Shown: positions 39,371 to 52,411, counted from the stretch's first letter. The stretch: DNA of 64,000 bases from Wurfbainia villosa (GCA_025175895.1 JAKLTH010000238.1:5394001-5458000); one strand, 5' to 3'. A program made the numbers and translations. Notes: generated from the letters alone by a model not told the origin.

Positions 39371-40322
39371 GATTGACGATGAGGGCATAAGGCTGATGGA
39401 GGTGGCTTGAAGGCTTAGGTCTAGGCTAAGAGTGAGTATCAAGGTTAAACATTTTTTTTGAGATTTACCAGTCGACTGATCGAGTGCTCGACATTCAGAG
39501 CGCTTCGTTGACTCGGGCAGTCGACTAGGTTATGACCTAATCGACTGGTCGAGTAGTTGATTAAGGCTTGACTGCAGACTATGTTTCTGACAGTCGACTG
39601 GTAGGTAAGACCAGTCAACTGGATACTGGTAGTCGACTGCTAGGGATGATAATCGATTGACCTTAAATGGATAGGGCACAGAAGATTTCATAGTTGACTA
39701 TTGACTTATGACAGTCCACTGATGGCTATGATAATTTATTGCTGGGTCATAACAGTCGACTGATCGGGCACTTTCTGACATGGATTAGTCCGTTGTGAGA
39801 TAACAGATAAGTGGACAGTCGATTGCTATGCGGAAATCAACCTAAGATGGAGCTTTAAAAGGAGACTTCATGAAGAGGAGAAGAAGTTGGTTCTTGGTGA
39901 TTTTGAAGAGGATAAGTTGATGCTTTCCATACCTTCCTAGCCATCCAAAGCAACCAAAAGAGCGCTTAAACAAATATTTATTGTGTAAAGTGTTTCTTTA
40001 CTTGTATTTTCTTTTGTATTTCATTTTTGATTTATAATCTCATTGTAATAGGTTTCTCCACCTATGGATTATTTTCGAGAAGGAGAAGATTTAGTGGTGG
40101 TATGCATCACAAGAGCTCACTCTAGAGCTCGACCATGGAGTAGGAACTAGGGTTTTGAACTATGTAAAATCATTGTGTCGTGTTTGTGTTGTTATTTGTG
40201 TTTGTGTTTGTATTTGTATTTCCACTGTACTAACACTTGTAGACAAGTACGAATGTGAATGAATGACAAAATCGAGGAATCACTATTCACCTCCCCTCTA
40301 GCGCGTCACAAGGGTCCTAGCA
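39371..40322 (+). repeat. 5'-truncated LTR of a gag-only element (unit B copy)
   Basis: Same segment as 31897-32897: GTCGACT cluster 39470-39770, TTTAAAAGGAGAC near 39850, CCATGGAGTAGGAAC near 40132, CACTATTCACC...CTCTAGCG at 40281-40303, end CCTAGCA. The primer-like TGGTATTAGAGC follows at 40325-40336 (one mismatch to the initiator tRNA-Met complement). Confidence 0.85.
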
Positions 40323-40392
40323 ATTGGTATTAGAGCTAGATCATTCTTCAATGATTAACCACCGCGAGAGCAAGTGCTAGAGGAGTAGAAGA

Positions 40393-42006
40393 ATGGAACC
40401 AAGTGACGGATTCAACTGACACCCGGATTCCTCCACCATTCAACCGAGAAGATTTTTTGGCATGGAGTGCGAAGATGGAGACGTTCCTTATGATAGACAT
40501 CGAGCAATGGTTCATTCTAACGGATGATTTCGAAGCCCCTGCAAATGACAAGGGCAAGATCATCAAGAGGAAGAGATGGACAGAAGAGCATATTCAAGTC
40601 TTCAAGATAAATGAAAGGTTAACGAAAATTCTAATTAATTTAATTTCTAATGATGTTTTTGTGTAGATTAGGTTATTATAAGGATGCCAAGGAGCTATAG
40701 AGCAAATTGATAAAATTCCATAAAAACCCCTCACTGGCTCAAGATAAGGAGGAATCGAAGGAAGAATGCTCATCCTCTCAAGATCTTGGAGGTTCGGAAG
40801 TTGAGAGATCAACTTCCAAAGAAGAGGTAGAAGAGTTGGAGGAAATCTCCACCTCTAGGAGGGGGAGACTAGGTCTTCAATGTCGCAACAAGAAGAGGAG
40901 GCCTCTACATCTGGACAAAATGAAAAACAAGCTCAAGATTCCCCTATAGGTAACTCAAGCATAGTCATTAGAAATAAAAATCACATAACATGCTTTGAGT
41001 GTAGGGAAATAGGACATTATAAGAGCAAAGGCCCAAAAAGAGTCAAGAAGACGACTCAACCACCTAAAGCAAAGGAAAAGTCAAAGGAGGTTGGAGCCCC
41101 GATACGGAAAGGCAAGGAGCACATTGTGTGCTTTGCGTGTAATAAAAGGGGTCATTATAGGAATGAATGTCCAAAGGGAAGAAACCCTAGGAAGGACATG
41201 AGAGGAGCTTCATATGTAGGGGGAGCTAAGACAAATCCTAAGGTGTCATTTAATAATTTACTTGCAATTGTTCATCATGATAAAAAGCATGCTAATAACA
41301 AATTTTGTTATTTAGGTGCAAAATCTCATGAAATTAGGATTAAGGACAATTCTAGAACCACTCTACCTAAGGAAAATATTAGAACATTTAGAGGTAGACC
41401 AAGTTCATCTAAGGATGAGAACAACCTAGACAAAAACTCTAAAAAGAGTAGACATATGCCTAGGAAGGGGAATGTCCAAAGAGAGAATGAAAATTAAAAA
41501 ATTGGGAAGTTAGAAAAAGAAAATCAAGCTTTGAGGTCAAAGCTTGGGAAATTGGAAAAGACCCTTTATAGGATGGAAAATATGATAAAGGGGTCTAATG
41601 GACAAGGTTTAAATGTCAATAGGCAAGGTGCATCTATGGACAAGAAAGGTTTGATCACAAGCCTAAGTTCAAGGTAGATAAGCCTACCAACCATAGTGTT
41701 CTATATAGCTATGGAACTAGTCCTAGATCTAGGAGTGCCAAGATTACAAGGGAAGCTATCCTTAGAGTTGATCTTGACAAGAGTCAAGTGACTAAGGTTT
41801 TAAAGAAGTCTAGGAAAGTCACCAAGAAGGTTACAAGGGAAGATATCCTTAGGGTTAACCTTAATAAGACCACAATGACTAAGGCTTCCAAGCCTAGGAA
41901 GGTCATTATAAAGGTACTAAAGGGAGTTATTTCTAGTGAATACCTTGTAAATCCAATGATCTCCAATAGGTATTGGATTCCTAGAAGTGTGATCCCTTCA
42001 CACTAA
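40393..42006 (+). pseudogene. gag: gag pseudogene of unit B
   Basis: ATG 40393 is followed by a stop after eight codons because of a small deletion; the frame resumes from 40403 (IPPPFNREDFLAWSAKMETF, IEQWFILTDDFEAP, KIIKRKRWTEEHIQ). An extra T ends this frame near 40666. From 40880 to 41497 it gives the zinc-knuckle part: first knuckle CFECREIGHYKSKG (last Cys replaced by Gly), second CFACNKRGHYRNEC intact. After a stop at 41497 a Leu-heptad coiled-coil segment (LEKENQALRSKLGKLEKTL) and a basic tail ending RYWIPRSV to TAA 42006 are seen in further frames. There is no polymerase downstream. Confidence 0.87.
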
Positions 42007-42566
42007 ATGAGTTTAGGGTGTGTCAATCTTAAATTGATGGATAGTTAACCTAACAATGGTAGAGTTGACACTTTAGGACATTTTCAAGGTAATGTGTTAC
42101 CTTATAAATAAGATAAAAAAAATATATCCTAAAAGACTTTAGAATGTGCTAATGGATTTAATAGAAGATAAAAAATTGATCATAATTGGTACAAATAGGT
42201 TAGAATCAAGAATATACCAAGTTGGGGTTTTTGACACACTTGAGGGATTTAGGTGTTATTATGGCAATGATGGTAGTTGATATAATTCTAGAAAATGACA
42301 ATTTGATTTAAGACTTAGGTATCCTATATTTTTGTATTTTATATATTTGTCTTGCTTTGATTGCTATAATCCATGTCATGACATCATGTTGTATATGATT
42401 ATTTAAAATGTCAGGATAGTAATTATATTGATTAATGTTATGCTAATACTTAGGTTATATTTATTATGTCATGACATTATGAATCATGGGCAAATATATT
42501 AAATTATACAAATCATTTATGCTATGATTGTATTCATGCATTAAATTTAATTTAAGGACAAATGAC
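42007..42566 (+). other. Non-coding 3' interior of the unit B gag-only element, truncated
   Basis: It matches the region after gag in the elements at 46527-46900 and (minus strand) 26600-27190, with landmarks TAGTTAACCTAAC, TTGACACACTTG and repeated CATGTCATGACATCATG. It ends abruptly at 42566, where an unrelated LTR-like end begins, so the rest of the element is missing. Confidence 0.7.
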
Positions 42567-43080
42567 TGTTAGATTGAGAAGCGTCGCTAGAGGGGGGGGG
42601 GAGTGAATAGCGAGCGTGAAATCTTCGTTTATTTTCGTTCGTTCAATTAAGAATATGAATAATGCAGTGGAAAAATAAATATGACAAATTTATTTTTACT
42701 TGGTTTACAACTCAGCGGTTGCTACTCCAAGGCCCCGCGATCTTTGACCGCGTACCAATGGGAATCCACTATAGAGTCTCCTTCTCGTTGGAGGAAGGAG
42801 ATAACGATCACAAAAATGAAAACTCGAAGATGAGGCAACAAACCTACCTCACCTCGTTATGATTAAAATCATGAATACAGTAAATAAAATAATTTAGTTG
42901 CTGCCGACGAAGAAGTTGCAAGCTTGGCATTGCGTCGACATTATGACGACATTAGAGCTTTGGCGTTGCAGGAGCACTTTGAGAGCAAGACGGATGATCT
43001 TTGAGTTTGAGTCCTCCCCTCATTTTATAGACTCGTGCCTTGGAATTAGTCTGGATCCAAATCCTTAATTTGTGGAACTT
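42567..43080 (-). repeat. Terminal part of another LTR, minus orientation, interrupted
   Basis: It begins TGTTAGATTGAG and carries the CGCTAGAG-G run-GTGAATAGC block at 42584-42612 and a GCTACTCCA word near 42721, both seen at the ends of the gag-only LTRs in the opposite sense. The element at 43086-63059 inserted into it: its continuation resumes at 63065, which holds GTCGACT words at about 63150-63200. Confidence 0.6.
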
Positions 43081-43085
43081 ATCAC

Positions 43086-44745
43086 TGTTGGTGCAATCGA
43101 CCCAGATCATGATTGACCGAACTCGAGTTTGACTCAAGTAGCATTTTGATGGTTGATAATATTTTAGAGAGATTGTTGGTGCAATTGACCCTTGTCATAA
43201 TTGACCGGACCCGAGTTTGACTCGAGGGGTATTTTGATGGTTGATTAGGGTTGACCATGTGATGAAGAAAGTCCAAGTCATGAGTACTTGGCATGGAAAG
43301 TCCAAGTGGGACACTTGACATTTGGGGAAGTCTAAGTCTTATGTACTTGGCATGAAAAGTCCAAGCTTGAGTCTTGCATTTGGAAAGTCCAACATTGGTT
43401 TGACATGGAAAGTCTAAGGGTGTAGTCTTGGCCACGTAAGTCAAAGGATGTAGTCTTGGCGGTGAAAGTCCAAGTCATTGGTACTTGGCATTTGGGAAGT
43501 CCAAGGGTTGATATTGGCGGCATAAAGTCTAAGGGTGGAGTTTTGGCAGCATAAGTCCAAAGGTTGGCGGCGTAAAGTTCAAGCGTGAGTCTTGGCAGCG
43601 TAAGTCCAATATGCCTTGGCGGTGCAGACTCCGTTAGCATGACAATAGCCGATGGAAGTACCTGAAGGCTAGCGTATGGATGAACAAGTCATGGATGACT
43701 TGGAGAGATCTGATAGGTGCGAGGCTGATGGAGGTGACTAGAAAGCTTAGGTCTAGGCTAAGGGTGGTCTAACAAGTATAGGGACACCATACTTGGTGTT
43801 AAATCTCATATTTGAGGTTATCAGTTGACCGAGGCTTTATACCGATCGGAAGGTCAAGTGTTTGACACTTGGCAACCGAGTTGACCCTAAGCAGTCGACT
43901 AAGATTATGACCAGTTCGACTGCTGTGAGTCTACTAGTGCTCGACTGCGATTTAGGGTCGAAAAAGCCTTGGCACTCGACTACTCATTGGAGCAGTCGAC
44001 TGCCATGGATGACAATCGACTGATGGTTTGATGTCGCGAGCACAAAATGCTCGATAGATGACCGAGCAGTCAACTACGGTGTTGGCAGTTGACTGGTGAT
44101 GTTGGCAATTGACTGGCAAGTGATCCATTGGAGCTTTTCTAGCGTGGATCAAGTCATTGTCTCACAACGACAGTGTTAGCAGTCGACTAAGGTCTTATGG
44201 CAGTCTACTGGCAAGTGTGAAAATAGCCTGAGTGTAGGTCATAAAGGCAACTCGAAGGGGAGGTTTTGGCAATGATTTTCTTGGGCGATTTGGAGAGATT
44301 TACCGGTGCAAATCAGAATCTTCAAGGCTAGTCCAAGGCAATCAACAAGCAAGCTTCCAAAAGATTTTTGTAAAGTGTTCTTTGCATTCTTTTATTGTAT
44401 TTACTTGTATATGCTTGTTGTTCATTGTATTACTTAGGGTAATCACTTTTATGAGGTTTCTCCACCTCCGACGTGTTGTCGAGGAGTATTATTGATTAGT
44501 GGTGTTGATTGCATCACTAGAGCTTATTTGAGCTCAACCCGTGGAGTAGGAACCATACCGTTCCGAATCACATTATATTCTTGTGTTCTTGTGTTATTGT
44601 GTGTTTGTATATTTCGTTATTGCTTTATTATTATTCCACTACGCATATTAACGGTCATTGTAGATAAGCATGCAAGAACGATCAAATTTTATGAACCGAC
44701 AACAACGCTATTCACCCCCCTCTAGCGGATGCATAGGTCATAACA
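43086..44745 (+). repeat. 5' LTR of the split gag-only element (1660 bp)
   Basis: It begins TGTTGGTGCAATCGACC and has a duplicated start (second TGTTGGTGC at 43174), degenerate AAGTCCAAG/CTTGGC repeats at 43268-43620, a GTCGACT cluster at 43890-44215, a TATA-like CATAAAGGC near 44239-44247, CCGTGGAGTAGGAAC at 44539, and the GCTATTCACC...CTCTAGCG block at 44707-44728. It ends CATAACA. Confidence 0.9.
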
Positions 44746-44747
44746 AG

Positions 44748-44759
44748 TGGTATCAGAGC
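44748..44759 (+). other. Primer binding site of the split gag-only element
   Basis: TGGTATCAGAGC, a perfect initiator tRNA-Met complement, lies 2 nt after the LTR end at 44745. Confidence 0.9.
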
Positions 44760-44811
44760 TTGGAGCTCTTCTACGGACTAACACCCAGGAGCAAAAGCGC
44801 TAGAGGGCAAG

Positions 44812-46526
44812 ATGGAATTTGAAGAAAAAGTTGGATGGGACATCAACACTCCGGTCCCATATGCATTCTATGGACGAGAAGACTTCAATCATTGGAAGGC
44901 GAGGATTGAAGACTTCTTGATGATGACGGACATTGAAGATTAGTCCACTTTGATGGAAGAGTTTGAATTTCCAAGAGAGCCAAAGGGAGAGTTCCTCAAA
45001 ATGAAAAAGTGGATTGAGGAACAACTCTGAGGATTCGAGAGAAGCAATAAGGTAATAAAATTTTTGATCGAGTTGATTCCTAATGAAATTGTGTCCAAGT
45101 TAGGTGAGTACAAGGATGCAAAGGGATTTTGGAGCGAAGTAGCTAAGTTCCATGAAGGTCCATCACCGGCTCATGAAGGAGAGGAGGAGTCCGAGGAGGA
45201 GTGCTCATCCTCTCAAGATCAAGAAGAAGCAAACACATATTCATCCCAAGAGCTTGAGGATTCGGAGGTTGATAGGGAATCAACATCCGGATCGGAAGAG
45301 GTGGAAAAAGTGGAAGAGGCCTCCACCTCTATGATTGAGGTGGAGGAGAGACAGTCTACTCTGGAACAAGAGCAAAGTCAAGAAGAACCATCAACGTCCG
45401 GAAGTGATGAAGTAACTCAAAATTCCACCACCACCCTAGGTAACTCAAGCAATTTAATTAATATTAAAAATCATATCATATGCTTTGAGTGTAGGGAAGT
45501 AGGACATTACAAGAGTAAATATCCTAAAAGAGTCAAAAAAAGTCAACCGATACCAAGAGTTCAAGAAAAGACCAATGAAGTCGAAGTCCCCACTAAGAAA
45601 AATAAAGAGCACATTGTGTGCTTCAAGTGCCAACAACGGGGACACTACCGAAGCCAATGCCCTAGGGGGAGTAAGAAGGTCAAAGAAGGGGCCACACATG
45701 TAAGGGGAGCTTTAAAAGTAAACCCTAAGGTATATTTCAATAGCGCACCTTCGAACTTTAATAATAAAAGCATGCTTTTAATACTCTTGCAATTGTACAT
45801 AATCATGAAAAGCATGTTAGGAATAGAAATAAAAAAAATCTTTTGTTTAGGTACCAAATCTTGTAATTTTAGATGTAAGGGAAAATCTAGAAATAATAAT
45901 TCTAGACCTATTCTACCGAGGGAGACCATTAACAAAATAGAGGATCACCTAAGTATCAACCCTAAATTGACTAGGCATATGCCTAGAAGGAATGGTAATG
46001 CTAAAAGATTAGGCAATTAGAGCTAGAGAATCAAGTCTTGAGGTCAAGACTTGAGAAATTGGAGAAGACCCTTAAGAAAATGCAAAATCAATTTCAAGGG
46101 TCAAGTGATCAAAAATCTAGGTCTAGGAGTCAAAGTCAAAGGCCTAAGAAACAAGAACAATCCATGGGAAATAAAGGTTTGGGTCACAAACCTAAGTCCA
46201 AAAGGACTTATCATAGTGTTCCATTCAATTATGGAACACAACCTAGGTCTAGGAAAACCAAGGCCAATAGAGAAGTCATCCCTAAGGTTGACCAAGGTAG
46301 ATGCTTAGTGGCTAGGGTTTCAAGGACACCTAAGGAAGCCACTAAGAAGGTTACAAGGGGAGTTACCCCTAGGGCTAACCTAGACAAGACCCAAATGACC
46401 AAGGCTTCTAAGCCTAGGAGGGTCATTAGGAGAGTATCTAGGGAAGTTATCTCTAGCGACTACCTAGTAAACCCAAGGAGCTCCAATAGGTATTGGATTC
46501 CTAGGAGCGTGATCGATTCACGCTAA
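44812..46526 (+). pseudogene. gag: gag pseudogene of the split gag-only element
   Basis: ATG 44812 gives MEFEEKVGWDINTPVPYAFYGREDF, close to the gag at 28841. TAG at 44941-44943 stands where the sibling has Trp, and TGA at 45028-45030 is a second stop. The main remaining frame (45064-46020) holds LIPNEIVSKLGEYKDAKGFW, an acidic Ser/Glu-rich linker of about 100 residues, a first knuckle CFECREVGHYKSKY (last Cys lost) and an intact second knuckle CFKCQQRGHYRSQC, then a basic tail. After a stop at 46018 the frame from 46038 has a Leu-heptad coiled coil and a basic segment ending RYWIPRSV to TAA 46526. This is the best-preserved gag of the family here, but not intact. Confidence 0.9.
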
Positions 46527-47690
46527 ATAGATTTAGGTGTACCAACCTTGAATGGATAGATAGTTAACCTAACCATAGTAAAGGTAGTACTTTAGGTCAT
46601 TTCCAAGGTAATGGAGTACTTTGAAAATAAGGATGATTTTTAATCCTAGAGGTTTTTAGGTTATGCCAATGCCGTTTATGAAAGTGAAAAATCAATCAAA
46701 TTGGTACAATTTAGGTTTAGAGGTTGAGGTGTGCCATTTTAGATTTTTGGCACACTTGGGGGATAAGTAATAATATGACAAAATGGACTAAATAATAACA
46801 AATGACAATTAATATTAAAACTTAGGTATTTAATACCTTAGTATTTATACTTGCCATGCTTTGTTTGCCTTGCCATGTCATGACATCATGTTTATTTTAA
46901 ACATACTTTGAAAAACAGTTTGTACTTGATAAGAAAAAGTGGTACAAATTTATGAAAACCTTAAAGCTTTTGCTAGATTTCAAGTTTGTGTCAATATTAA
47001 AATCTAAAAAAGATATATTTTTCAACTTATTTTTCTTTGATAGTAAATGACTTCAAAAGGGTGTCCACAAAATATCGTGAATTTTTGACTTTTCTTGAAT
47101 TAATTACGCATTTACAAATCTAGCTGAAAAACTTATCAGTCTGATATCAGTCGATTGACGTTTGTCACCAGTTTGACTGATAAGTGTGTCCCAGACCAGG
47201 TCATCCTAGTTCACTGAGCAGTCCACTGCCACTTATGGCAGTCGACTGTCGCGCCCACAGAATGCTCCGTAGTCGATCGACCAGTTCGACTGATCTATAT
47301 CGATCGTATCGATTCGTCGATCGATTGTTGCACTCTGACTGCTTCATAGCCAATGTGGCGATTCGATGATCTCCACGCTTAATCGCTGGCGTATTTCGTT
47401 AGTTCGACTGATGTCGCGATATTAGGGTAAATCGACCCGATTCGACTCGTGAAAAACCCGAAGCCCTTTGTATTTCCTCCTCCGTCGCGTTCCTCCACCG
47501 AGTTCTTCTCGACCTTCTCTCTCTTTCCAGCGCTCCCACTAGTCGTTCTAGCGCTTCGAGTCCCTTTCGGCTCGAGAACCTTTTCCTCTCAATGTTTCCA
47601 AGCCCTTTTCTCCACTGCAACCTGCCCTTTCGGTTAGGGCTTCACTGAACCTCGACTCTCGGCGTCGTTTTTGACCTTCCACCACCGTCA
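46527..47690. other. Gag-element interior, then LTR-like DNA of a nested element
   Basis: Up to about 46900 the sequence follows the gag-only interior (TAGTTAACCTAACC, CATGTCATGACATCATG). After that it no longer matches. A region with CAGTCGA-type words and GAATGCTCCGTAGTCG at 47145-47310, and a GC-rich leader-like stretch at 47440-47690, suggest the LTR and leader of a different nested element that carries the pseudogene at 47694. The exact border is not resolved. Confidence 0.5.
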
Positions 47691-47693
47691 ACC

Positions 47694-48814
47694 ATGCCTC
47701 CTAGGTAAACCCTAACCCCTAGTCTTGGATTCATTGTTTATCTATCTATACATTCACTAATCACTATTTTTCTTTGTTTTGTTGTGCATTTATCCATTAT
47801 CATGCATTTTTGACCTGCATTCTTCCTTTCTTTCAATATGCATACTTAGAATTAAGCATTTTGCATCTAAACGTACCCGTTCACCACCTGTCGTTGAGGG
47901 CTCGTCGAACCCTCAACCCCCTACTGATGATCGATTTCCCACTCCAGGCCATGAGCTTACATTTCACAAAAACAAATTTCAACTCATTCCTCCTTGAGCA
48001 TTGGACCCCAAATTATTTCAAGATCACTGCTTTGACATTATCCAGATCATCCGCTTCTACAATCTCGAGTCTTTGGTGTTTTGTGAACACTCGGTCAATT
48101 CTACTTTGCTTTTAGAATTTTTCAATAACTTGCGACCGGTTGGAGAGGGGAGGTACCAGACTCGCGTTGCTCAACGTGATATGGACTTCACTCCCTAGAT
48201 CTGGGCCGACTTCCTCGAATGTCGCCTATCTGAGAGTGAGTTTCTTTTCTATCCTTCTTTGGGTGAGCCTCTTTCATCCCTTTTTGAGGACATTTCCCTA
48301 AACTCCCTTCACGATCAATTCTATCATAGTCCTCGTCCATTAAATGTTAATCTTTTCCCCTCGAACGATCTTTTTGCTCCTAACAATGTCCTTTACAAGG
48401 TCATTGCTCATTGCATCCTTCCTATAGTCAACCATGGGTTGGCTTTGGTTCGACCCCCACATCTGTTTCTTATGCATGCATTCCGCCAAAGGTTAGATAT
48501 CAATATTAGTCTGAACACATTCCATTGCATCATTCATTTCATTAAGCCAAACAGTGGTAAAGTCCACATGCCCTTTGGTCACGTGCTCACTTAGGGGCTT
48601 GGTTCCGTCGGCATCGATGTAACCAAAGGGGTCATCAAGCCCATATCCACCAAGTATAACCACATGAATGCACAGAGTTTTTCTTTAGCGGGCTTGAAGC
48701 CCTTCGAGGGATCCATGACCTAGGCCGCTAGACGACAACAAGCAGGTGGCGCTCCAACACCTGAGGGTGATGATGCAGAGGGTGATGCTGCAGCGGGTGC
48801 TAATGCAGAGGATG
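47694..48814 (+). pseudogene. Pseudogene resembling the 'putative plant transposon protein' family
   Basis: ATG 47694 (MPPR, then a GTAAAC donor-like word) is followed after a possible intron by ASKRTRSPPVVEG near 47862 and one long reading line in a single frame, interrupted by stops at about 47998, 48199 and 48592. Recognisable segments are LLLEFFNNLRPVGEG, an R-x-MDFTP step, LYKVIAHCILPI, HLFLMHAFRQRLDINIS and HMPFGHVLT, then an Ala/Glu/Gly-rich acidic tail. The order of an EFF.NL segment, a DF.P segment and a later hydrophobic L.....R...INI block fits the TE-derived domain annotated as Transposase_32 in plants; this is a resemblance, not a search result. It ends where the second Tekay-type LTR starts at 48815. 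Confidence 0.5.
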
Positions 48815-50029
48815 TGTAAAATACGGAAAAAAAACTGTGATTTAGAAATTATTTATATAATTTCTCGGGAGTTCACAGGAATTTTTCTGGATTCAAAAGG
48901 AGTCAATACGAGGAAGATTTAAGCTTAATTGGGGAGTTGGGTGACTTGAGTTAACTTGGACTGGACTTAGGTTAGCTTTGGTTTAGACTTGAGCTAGCTC
49001 AGTCAATTGGTTGGTTTTTAATGAAACTTTTCGAAACGAACCCCAAAACCCGATCCGCAGCTTCTTCCACAGATTGCAATCGCGCGATTTCCTCCTCCCC
49101 TCTCGCGGCGATTTCGGCTCTGTCTCTTCTTCCTTCGCGAGCCGGCGACTGCTGCTGCCGACGGTGGAAGATTCGACCATTTTCCTTTTTCTTCTTCCTC
49201 GCTTCTCGTTTCTTCCGAACCACAGCTGCTGCCGACGATTATTTCCGAAGGGAGATCCAGTTGTAGGGAGGGACGTCGAGCGGGCTTCGCCGGAGCATCT
49301 TGTCGGCCGCCAGCCTTTCCCGAGCCGGATCTCGCCTCTGCATTTTTCATCCAATTCCGACGGCAGCAACTCGCCACAATCGCCGGCATCTGGAGCTAGT
49401 CATTGCCGTTGATCTCCACCGTGAGCAGGCGGTACCAGCCGATCGATGCCGCTGCTTGGTCGTCAGAGGTTACTTCGAGCGGGAGACCATCGAGTGTCGA
49501 CCATCGTAGATCTCTTCTCTCTTCTTCCGCCTTTTTCCGCTGTGAGTTCCATCTGTTGCCGCCCCATCGTCGGCGAACATCCCCTTTGCGGCTGAGTGTC
49601 CAGGTTAGCCACAATTAGATCTGTGGATCAATCGACAGATTGTTGATACAACTTTTATGTTTCTGATTTTTGGTAAGTTGTTATTGATCAGTTGTGTGGA
49701 CGATTGGGATTTTTGTGGTTGTTGCGATCTAGGGTTGCTTCATGAGTGACCACCAGTCTCATAACTAGGAAGCACCATCAATGCAACTATCAGTGGTGTG
49801 AGCGTGGAATTGCAGATTCTCCACAGCAATTCATGGTAAGTCTGTTTATATTTTTGTTCTATGCAATGTGGATATAAACAACTATCTTAAAAGCCGATTG
49901 AATTGGTTTAAGATCGACTGAGATATGAGATCTACCTTATTTGGAGTGGTAGTCGATCGGTGCATATGGGATGAGCATAATTGTTTTATTTGAATAAGGA
50001 TGTTGGAAGTGAGGATCGGATGAAAACAG

Positions 50030-50060
<31 letters not shown>

Positions 50061-52404
50061 GATTTCAGGTATTCTTGTATTTAACTAGGGATTATTTCTA
50101 TTCGACTGAAGGTTGATTCCAGAACTACTGTGGACAATGGAAATTTAGTTTGGTAAGCTTGATCTAGTGATGGTATAGTGTGAGAACAATCATGTTTATT
50201 CGTGATCATTTGATATGTGATGGTATTTAATTGTATCCTATTGTTACAGGACTTTGATGGTGAGGGATACATGAATGTGGAGATGGATAGCACGGATTAC
50301 ATAGCAGGTGGGTAATATCTACTTGGTCCGGTAGTTTTGATCAAATTCATGTGCATGATCTTGGATATATGTTTATACCTGTTTACCTTAAATCCACTCT
50401 TATTTAATCATATGCTTGTACTGCCTTGACCTTTGAGATATATACTCTGTTACTCATTGATTATCTAGCACGGATAGGAACTATAAACCCTATTATGTAT
50501 TAGCTGATAGATGTTCAGTAAGTACATGTGGTTAGGGTTATCTTTGTGACCTCAGATAGGGTTACTATGTTACCTAACTAGAGTTAGGTGATGGATTGGA
50601 TTATGGAGTCGATCGTTATATCATAACCGTATTAGTGGTGCATTTATGGTGGATCTAGTTGTCTGTGCATAGATAAGTGTATGGTTGTCAGTATGTGACC
50701 ATGGACTAGAGGTCCTAACGCGATGGTATATCCATTATGGATTGTGTGCCTGTGTATGATTATATGGACGGTCGATTGTATATCGCTACTGACTAAAGGT
50801 CTTAGCATGGTGGACTGTCAGATGAGTATGACCCTTTGTGCGATAGAGAGAGTCTTGTGATTGTAGTCCTTGCATAGTTGACTTTTGGTTGACCAGGACT
50901 CCCCATGGGATAGGGAGTGAGGCGAGGATACATGTATGGAGCTATGCATCATTACATTGCATGCATGCTGACGACTGAGTCTCCCTTGTGGATGAGACGG
51001 GTCGTCAGTCATCCTGCCTCCCCGGCCACTCGGGGTAGTGGTAGCAGGGTTGAGGGCAGAGCATTGGATGTGCCGCGCTCGGCCACTAGGGATGGTGGTA
51101 GCTGGAGATGCGCACGCCACCGAAAGTGTGTGTTAGCACTCGCCACTATAGGCAGTGGTTGTGTGGACGTGTTGTCTGTGCGAGCTCGTCTACTCATGGG
51201 TAGTGGAGCGGGCTGAGGACCCCCGGGGAGTAGTTAGCTCATTACGCTTATATGCTACTCATTCATACTACCCAACTCGGTCACTCGAGAGTAGTGACGG
51301 CTGGAGTCGGGCTAGTCGTCATGCCGTGCCACCCGGGCCATACTGGGGTCGTGGTTGGACGGGTCCGCAGACATGGCCATGCATATGCACTGCTGATATA
51401 TATGTATGCATGTATTTGATATATGTTTTACATATGCCTGTGAGATGCTGTATTTGATTGAGCTATGATTGCTGCATATGGTTGTTCATCATGATACATG
51501 CCATCTGCATTTTTATTTACTGCTATGTGTTGAGCATGATACATGCGTTGATTCAGACTGTTATATGCATTTTATTAGCATCATGTCATTGTGTATGCAG
51601 ATGGGTTGTTATTACAGGTGATCATATATTGTTCATATGTTGGAGTATTGGTCAGGTATGGGATTGACTTGATACATTATATGGGTTATGTTATTGTATA
51701 TCTGTCAGGATGATATAGCTTATGGTGTTGCAGACCGTCGGGTACGTTGGTACATTACTTCCTGTTCAGTTGATCAGTTAGTATATACATTGAGTATGAC
51801 TTTACTATAGTTACTTGTTATTAGATTTGGATATGACTGTATGTCTATTGGACTCATGCTGTATACATGTAGATCTTCACATGTATACTTGTAGATCTAT
51901 CCTTATATGTTGTTCATGCACTTTCTATATATTACCCCTGAGTTTATACTCACCACCCCGGGACCCTGGGCTTCCTGTCGCCCAGATAACAGGTAGAAGA
52001 TTCCTTGGACGTTCGGAGCTCCGCCAGCTGATCCCATCTCACACCGGACGAATGGATATGTTTTCCGTGTTGTTGTATCCTTACGGATTGTTGGGTTGGG
52101 TTTTTCCCTGTATTGTTTCCGTATTTGTGATATACGGACATATTGTATGTATTTGGTCTTTGATTCGATTTCTGTTATGATTCTTGTTGTGGCAAGTCAC
52201 TCTGGAGTGCACAATTGGTCTTTGTATCTTGTGGATCTGTTTGTATTGTTTCCGCTGTGTTTAGTATGTTTGATATGTTGATATCTGTGTATATCATATT
52301 GTTGTTGTGGGCCTACGGGCCTTGTATTAACCCGATATGTTGCCACGTACAGGGGAGATGCCGTCCGTTTGCTTTTCGACACGGCATACTTCCGGGGCGT
52401 GACG
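48815..52404 (+). repeat. First LTR of the second Tekay-like structure (3590 bp)
   Basis: It starts TGTAAAATACGG and ends GGGGCGTGACG (CG in place of the usual CA). A GC-rich block at 49020-49620 contains long frames open on both strands that recur unchanged in the other LTR at 56450-57040. It ends at a splice-like CCAGGTTAGCC. A 28-bp TA tract is at 50030-50057. GGGCCTACGGGCCTTG near the end is shared with the first element. Confidence 0.92.
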
Positions 52405-52411
52405 ATTTTAT

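Larger units (their letters stand above)
33752..41167 (+). repeat. Unit B of the tandem duplication
   Basis: Collinear with 20439-33751 minus the 6.6-kb insert. It carries satellite fragment, P450 copy B, 3' flank, foldback region, microsatellite region, LTR fragment and gag. Homology with unit A ends inside the second zinc knuckle near 41167, but the gag pseudogene itself continues to 42006, so unit B holds the original right-hand sequence. Confidence 0.88.

Noticed and set aside
43174..43183. Second TGTTGGTGC at 43174 as the true start of the LTR
   Set aside because: The partner LTR and the complete element at 23794-30415 contain the same duplicated start, and the target duplications (ATCAC, CTTAT) fit only the outer copy.
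49011..49412. 133-codon frame in the LTR (copy at 56442-56843) as a protein gene
   Set aside because: The sequence is inside an LTR, both strands are equally open, and the two copies are identical by LTR duplication, so conservation gives no support. Kept only as a finding on the GC-rich block.
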